This document shows positions 58,723 through 64,000 of a stretch of DNA of 64,000 nt, in pieces. Under the pieces are notes generated by a model. It had not been told where the DNA came from, did not search any database, and saw only the letters and a program-made list of their open reading frames with translations. This stretch comes from Parietaria judaica (lineage: Eukaryota > Streptophyta > Magnoliopsida > Rosales > Urticaceae): NCBI GenBank assembly GCA_954871525.1, contig OX940863.1:41154501-41218500 (forward strand), given 5' to 3'. The first letter of the stretch is position 1; each line of letters opens with the position of its first letter. The translations under genes and the position numbers were made by a program.

Positions 58723-60290
58723 TGTTGGACATATTTTATAATATGCCCTCTATTCAGATGCTAATCCGACTGCATAATATTATGGCCGTCTTTCATTTAA
58801 AGAATAGATCTTATTAATGTTAACTTATATAGTTATGTCATGTAATTGTGTCATGTTATCACACATCGTCTATGTGAGGAGGTTTAACAAGCACAAAATT
58901 GAGAACTTGAATTATAGGTCCTTAGTCTAGATTAAAAATTAGGAGCTTATAATCGAGAACGACTATTAATTAACTCAATAACAATTAGTGTGATGATCTT
59001 TTACCGAATCATGGTGCTAGTCCAGCACTGTTGAGTACATTAGGTATAGAGTCTCTTCGTACTGGACGGGCTAGACATAAATATGAAATCATCACATAAG
59101 TCTGTCACTGGTGATAGTAAGATTAAGTCGCTTAGATGATCGGATAGAATCGGTTGATGTCCTGAAGTATCATGGACTTGTATGGTTCAACTTAAATGAT
59201 CTTTTATTTGGTGGATAAATTTTACGAACCTATTCCCAATACTTTCATTTCGGGATCAGACGGTTGACCGGGACAAGTTGTATGAATACAGAAATAGATA
59301 ATGAGTTTGTGTTTACTTCATTATGATTTATGGGAAACATATAAGTACTCAAGGCAACTCAACGACTTCATAACTCGTTGAGTGACTAGTTTGTAACAAC
59401 CATAGATGAAAGTAGTGTTGTCAAAGGGCATTACGGTAATATACCATTTCGATCATAATCATAATAATACGAAATTCTTGATTTTGAAAATCTGATTATA
59501 TCAATGGACTCCTATGTCAGGAATATAATAATATTACTAGTTAAGAGTTCAACTTCGATCTATAATGGAGTGTTATTGAAGTTGTTGAAAATTCTTTAAT
59601 TTCTCTGTAGCTTAAGTAGTACGTCCATTATTCCCCTTTGTAATTCCATAAGAATTACGCCACTATTATTATTCATTATGAATGTAGAGTAGATCCAATT
59701 AGACTAGATTCATGACTTTAGTGAAAAAATTACTATTCACCCAAAAGTCGAAAAAGTATTAAAGTTTTTGGTACCGCCCTGGAAGTTGAAAAATCGATAA
59801 TCAAGTTTGACTCCTAAAAAACCTTAGGGTTATGGGAAATCAATTATCATAAATTTATCTTTTTGAATCCTGTCATTCCGATGCACGGTTTTGGAGTTAT
59901 ATGCAAAATTGCTTTTTGGCTGAGGTCAAAATGGTCACTGTTTTTCATGTGAAATTGTGATAAAATTAAATATTAGATTTATTTCCCAGAATATTTAATT
60001 GGTAATATAATTTAAATTACTCGATTTAATTATTAATTTTGGTTATTAATAATTAATTATGATTAAATAGATTTATATTAATTTAACAGTTTTCGAATTA
60101 ATTAATTTTCACTAATTATAGAGATATGTTTTTATATATTTTTTCAAAAATTATGGAGATATAATAGTGGAAGATTTAATTCCGGAAGATTTGTTTTATC
60201 TAAATCTGAGAATAAACCTTTATTAAAAATATTCAATATTATTCATTATCGTATTTTATATTTATCATTATATAAAAGATAACGTTCCGA
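58723..60290 (+). mobile_element. 3' LTR of Copia element G, 3'-truncated
   Basis: It starts TGTTGGACATATTT right after the polypurine tract and follows the other G/F LTRs to about the AATCTGAGAATAAACC block. There it joins CCGCGG-type transposon sequence. The TATA box and end are missing. Confidence 0.85.
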
Positions 60291-60399
60291 TAACCATAGA
60301 CACGATAACGTATAAAAGATAACGTGTAAATAACCATTAGACTCGAAATGATAACTATAGACACGATAACAATAATATATGGTTATAATAAATAACCAG
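60291..60399. other. Junction sequence, repeated GATAACGT
   Basis: Short GATAACGT/ACGATAAC repeats lie between the G LTR and the inverted repeat. I see nothing else here. Confidence 0.4.
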
Positions 60400-60935
60400 T
60401 CTATGTTTCTAACACTAAATAAAGTGGTGGGACTATTTATCTACATAAAATAAGATATAATCAATTAAATACTTTGCGTACGGACTTTAAACGATCGAAA
60501 CACAAATTGCGATCAATAATATATATATATATATTGTTGACGTACGACTTATAATTTTGACATTTCTTACAAAATTGAACCGTGGGTGATAAATAATATT
60601 GCGTAAGTGGGAGGACGGGTCCTGGGTACTGATATATATTATAATAAGCGTAAAATTTCAACGAAGCTAGTAAACAAGCCGCGGTATAGCCTTTATAGCA
60701 TGCTAGAGGCCGCGGCTTCGGTAATCTAATTAAACCAGTAGAACTTAACCGCAACTGATATAAGTCCCTAAAGCCTAAAACCATAACACCCTAAACCCTT
60801 AAACATTAAGCCATGATTATAAGATGCTTAGTTTGCTAGAGGACCGCGGCTAGGTCACATTAACCGCGACCGATACATATGAAGAAAACACCTTTACCTG
60901 GCCAAATTAAAGACCGTGGTTATTAGTATATAAAG
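60400..60935 (-). repeat. Inverted repeat, arm 2 partner
   Basis: Reverse complement of 50603-51120, with CCGCGG near 60680, 60710 and 60843. The open frame at 60461-60784 corresponds to a frame in the other arm and is not conserved as a protein. Confidence 0.88.
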
Positions 60936-61546
60936 CCGGGAATTTAACTACAGACATCGAGTTTTTACAAAATTTTAATTTCGCAAAATTCTGGGGCTTG
61001 ATTTTTATTCTATTTTGCTCAAATATGAGGGAGAGGATCCAATGCTTGAAATTAAAGTATGGGATGTGTTTTCTTGTCTTTATATATACTTATTTTAAGC
61101 TTTTTTTCAATAAAAAATAAATGTATTGACCTCATGGAGAGTTGGTACAATAAGGGATTTCCCGAGATGAAGGAAATGAAACAATTGTCAGAGTGCCCAT
61201 AGACTCCATCGTGAATAATATCAGCCTTCCATGTATTGCAGTTTCTGGCCGTTTCAGATTGCGATAGCAAATACCTCGGCGAATTGTAAACGTGCCGCGG
61301 CATGTTTCCCTTAATCCCACCTCCGAAATTTGTCTAAGTGTTGGTTTTGTTTTATTTCGGTTTTAGTCGCGGTGTATCGTGCTCACGTTAAATTTTTGGA
61401 TAATTTTTGCTAAGTTTCTTTTTCTAATTTGTGAAAAAGCCACAGTTTATTATATAAACAGTGGTTTAAAACTTAGAAGTAACACCATAACGACAAAACT
61501 AAACACCAAGCCACGTGGTTTCCATATACGCCGCAGCTAGAATTTG
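60936..61546 (-). mobile_element. CCGCGG-motif region right of the inverted repeat
   Basis: Inverted relatives of 51940-52080 (AAAGAAACTTAGCAAAAATT) and a CCGCGG at 61295. A short minus-strand frame around 61052-61320 is unassigned. The region ends at the TSD CATAT (61547-61551). Confidence 0.5.
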
Positions 61547-61551
61547 CATAT

Positions 61552-61570
61552 TGTTGGGATCGAAATCTAA
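61552..61570 (-). mobile_element. Stub of the 3' LTR of element F
   Basis: TGTTGGGATCGA matches the LTR end TGCTGGGATTGA at 61584 apart from two changes. It directly follows the left TSD, so it is the outer end of an LTR otherwise lost by deletion. Confidence 0.75.
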
Positions 61571-61582
61571 CTCTGATACCAA
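61571..61582 (-). other. Primer-binding site of element F
   Basis: The reverse complement is TTGGTATCAGAG, adjacent to the LTR at 61584. It shows that internal sequence began here, although only about 15 bases remain. Confidence 0.88.
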
Positions 61583-61583
61583 T

Positions 61584-63731
61584 TGCTGGGATTGATATCG
61601 CTATGATGCCGATTCCCTGGGATCTGATTCTCAAGGAATCCCCATAAGAATTTCTTGCTCATTATGTACGACGCGTGAGGTAACCTCTTAATTTTTTTTA
61701 ACCTCCCATACCAATAATCCTGTTACCCCATCCGGTTTTACATAAAACAAAAATTAATTTGTCCGATCTTGATAAAGTAATTTTCTTAACCCATTGTTAT
61801 CTGATTTAATTGAGCCACGAGTAACAGCAAATAATATCATAATTGATAAACACATAAACGTGTACCTGACACATTCGAGGATTGTGTCTGCGTTCCCTGA
61901 TCTTCAAGAACTCCGTGCCTCTGATCCACATGCTCTTTGCGATTTTCTGTGAGAAGATAACTCCCAGTTCTGTTCCGATGTATTCTCCGGGATTACGTCG
62001 CTCAGAGCGTGGGTTCTCCTAGAATAACCACTGAACCCTAAACGAAAAATCCCGGGAAGAATTTTCCCTGAGAAATTCGCGGGAACTGAGAGAGGGAGAG
62101 AGAAAGGCAATTTTCTGAACTCTAATGATTGTGTTTTAAGACTCTAGGGCTCCCCTATTTATAGAAAACTGGCCCAACCACTTTAGAGAGATTCTCTCAA
62201 CCAATTTGGAGATATTTACTCCAAGATTTGATTTAATGATTAAATCAAATAAAGAATAAATCCAAAAACAAATCTTTCAGAAAATATCACATAAGATTTA
62301 ATAAATCAAATCTTATATTATTTTCAAGATTAAAACACTAGATTCGCATAACCATAATTTGAAAATCATTATGATTAATTTCTTTATTAAATATTCTAGG
62401 AATTAATTCTAATATTTAATTCTCTCTTAAATTCTCAAAAAAACAGTGATTATTTCGGCCTTAGCCGAAAAACTGTTTTGACCATAACTCTCAAAACAGT
62501 ACGTTAGAACTGTACGATTCACAATGATAAATTTACAGAATTTGATATCCCATAATCCTAAAACTATCCTGGGTTCAAATTCAATTATCAATATTCACAT
62601 TCCCGGCCAATACCAAAAACTTTGGTACTTTTGCCACTTTTAGGTTAATCAATGAATTCGTGACAACAATCATGAATCACTCATGATTGGATCTATTCAA
62701 TGTTTAATTAGTATATTAAACATAATTGTGGTGTCATCCTTGTGGAGCTACAAAGGGGACAAATGGACAACACCCCAGCTACAGGTGAAAGTGTAGAGCT
62801 TTCACCAACTTCGGTAACATTTCACTATAACGCGTAGCTGAACTCTCAAGTGTGTTTATATTATATCTGATGGAACACAAGTGTCCATGGATACAATAAG
62901 ATATGTGAAGATAAATTTTCTTATTATATGATTCTCATCAAAAGGGTAAATATATTATTACCGTTCTGCCCTTTAGACGACACTACCTCAATCTATGATC
63001 ATTGCAAACTACTCACATATCGGGTTATGAATCCGTAAGTTACGCATGAGTACTTATTTTCTTCCCACAAATCATAATAAGGAAATCATTAAGTTATTAT
63101 CCATAACTCTAATATGCAGTTTGTCACGGTCAACCTTCCGATCCTAAAATAAAAGTGTTGGGAATACTCAATTGCAAACTGAAATGATTAAATCAAAGAT
63201 CGTTTAAGTTGAACCGCACAAACTCATATTACCTCAGGACATCAACCGATTTCATCTGATCATCATAGCAACCTTATCGTACTTTCATCAGTGACAGACT
63301 TAAATGATGATTTTGGATATAAGTCTCTCCCTTTCCAATATGAAGACACTTCATACATGATGAACTTAACAGTGCACAGACAGCAATATGACCCGGTAAT
63401 ATGTCACCACATGTTTGTGATCTATTAAGTTCACCAATAGTCGTTCTCGATCAGAAGTTTCCACTTCCGATCTAGACTATGGACCAATTGTAAGTTATTT
63501 ATTTATGTTAGTCAAACCTCCTCACATAGACCCATTGTGATGACTTAACCTAAATGCAAAGTTAAAGAGCTAAGGATCAAAACATTCAATTTTGATATTA
63601 TACATTTATAATCCGCAGATAACTATATAGGTTATCATTAATAAAAACCATTCATTCCTTGGAAAATGACTATAATCTTATACAATGGGATTAGCATCTT
63701 AATAAATGTCATATACAGAATATGTCCAACA
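61584..63731 (-). mobile_element. 5' LTR of Copia element F
   Basis: 2148 bp, TGCTGGGATTG to ATATGTCCAACA, inverted relative to the G LTRs. The TATA box is inverted at 62155-62164. CATAT follows at 63732-63736 and matches 61547-61551, so the deleted element still has its TSD. Confidence 0.92.
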
Positions 63732-63754
63732 CATATCACATCGGAGATTATGTT

Positions 63755-64000
63755 AATGGGGTTTTTTTTTTCCTGATATTTAATTAATAGTTTATATATA
63801 GTTAAAGAAGTTTGCATGCATGCATATTTAAAGGAATCGATATATAAACAAAAAAAGTTTTACAATATATTTATAAACGAAATATATATATATATATTCT
63901 AATAATATGTTTCATAACAAAAAAAGCCAGACGCAGTAATATGATAAAAACAACATAATATGGTTTTCATGGTACTTAAAAAGGTAATAATAACTAATAA
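63755..64000 (-). repeat. Inverted repeat, arm 1 partner at the window edge
   Basis: Reverse complement of 50270-50530. The orientation predicts a minus-strand copy of the ORF seen at 49236-50257 just beyond base 64000. Confidence 0.85.

Noticed and set aside
61052..61320. Minus-strand frames as a transposase fragment
   Set aside because: Two overlapping short frames with no motif that I recognise.
43831..61546. Helitron as the carrier of the F-box copies
   Set aside because: No TC start, CTRR end with hairpin, or Rep/helicase coding was seen; the inverted repeats and CCGCGG motifs fit a terminal-repeat DNA transposon better.

Overview
This is plant nuclear DNA, most likely from an AT-rich eudicot genome. 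I find no intact host gene. Almost the whole window is nested, decayed transposable elements, identified from LTR ends (TG...CA), 5-bp target-site duplications (TSDs), tRNA-iMet-type primer-binding sites (TGGTATCAGAG...), Ty3/Gypsy chromodomain polyproteins, Ty1/Copia polyproteins, and pseudogenes of a plant F-box family. Every coding region I could follow carries stops or frameshifts.

Region 1 (1-10735) is a Ty3/Gypsy chromovirus, 'element A', whose first ~330 bases lie left of the window. Its integrase is split by a solo LTR of a related subfamily (5667-7650, TSD CATGG). Region 2 (10741-41660) was a GC-rich, degenerate ~300-bp tandem repeat. It is now split by a 454-bp solo LTR (10855-11308, TSD CTCAA), by Copia 'element D' (11743-39302, TSD GCAAC) and by another solo LTR of the A type (39423-41476, TSD TCCAA). 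Element D is a matryoshka: D contains Copia B (12515-35014), which contains an opposite-strand relative, Copia C (16498-32436), whose 5' LTR contains Gypsy chromovirus E (20867-30083, TSD ACTCC). Inside C, where gag to integrase should lie, is an intron-containing gene fragment. Two of its exons each encode the same Cys/His motif (C-x2-C-x11-C-x2-H). I do not recognise the family.

Region 3 (41660-43830) is repeat-rich DNA with ~70-bp and exact 81-bp tandem arrays, probably the remains of another LTR element. Region 4 (43830-64000) is a mosaic marked by a dispersed palindromic CCGCGG-core motif, as in subterminal repeats of large DNA transposons. It holds two transposon-associated ORF remnants (44737-45064 and 49236-50257), two F-box pseudogenes in tandem (45932-46795 and 47694-48519, minus strand), and a 1.3-kb foldback element with tRNA-like Pol III boxes and six CACGTG sites (52437-53755). 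It also holds a deleted Copia element G (54992-60290) and an almost completely deleted LTR element F (61552-63731, TSD CATAT). The segments at 50270-51120 recur inverted at 60400-64000, so a second, opposite copy of the transposon seems to run off the right edge.

The genes do not work together as a pathway. The window records successive insertions, LTR-LTR recombination, illegitimate deletion and filler-DNA repair, probably in heterochromatin.
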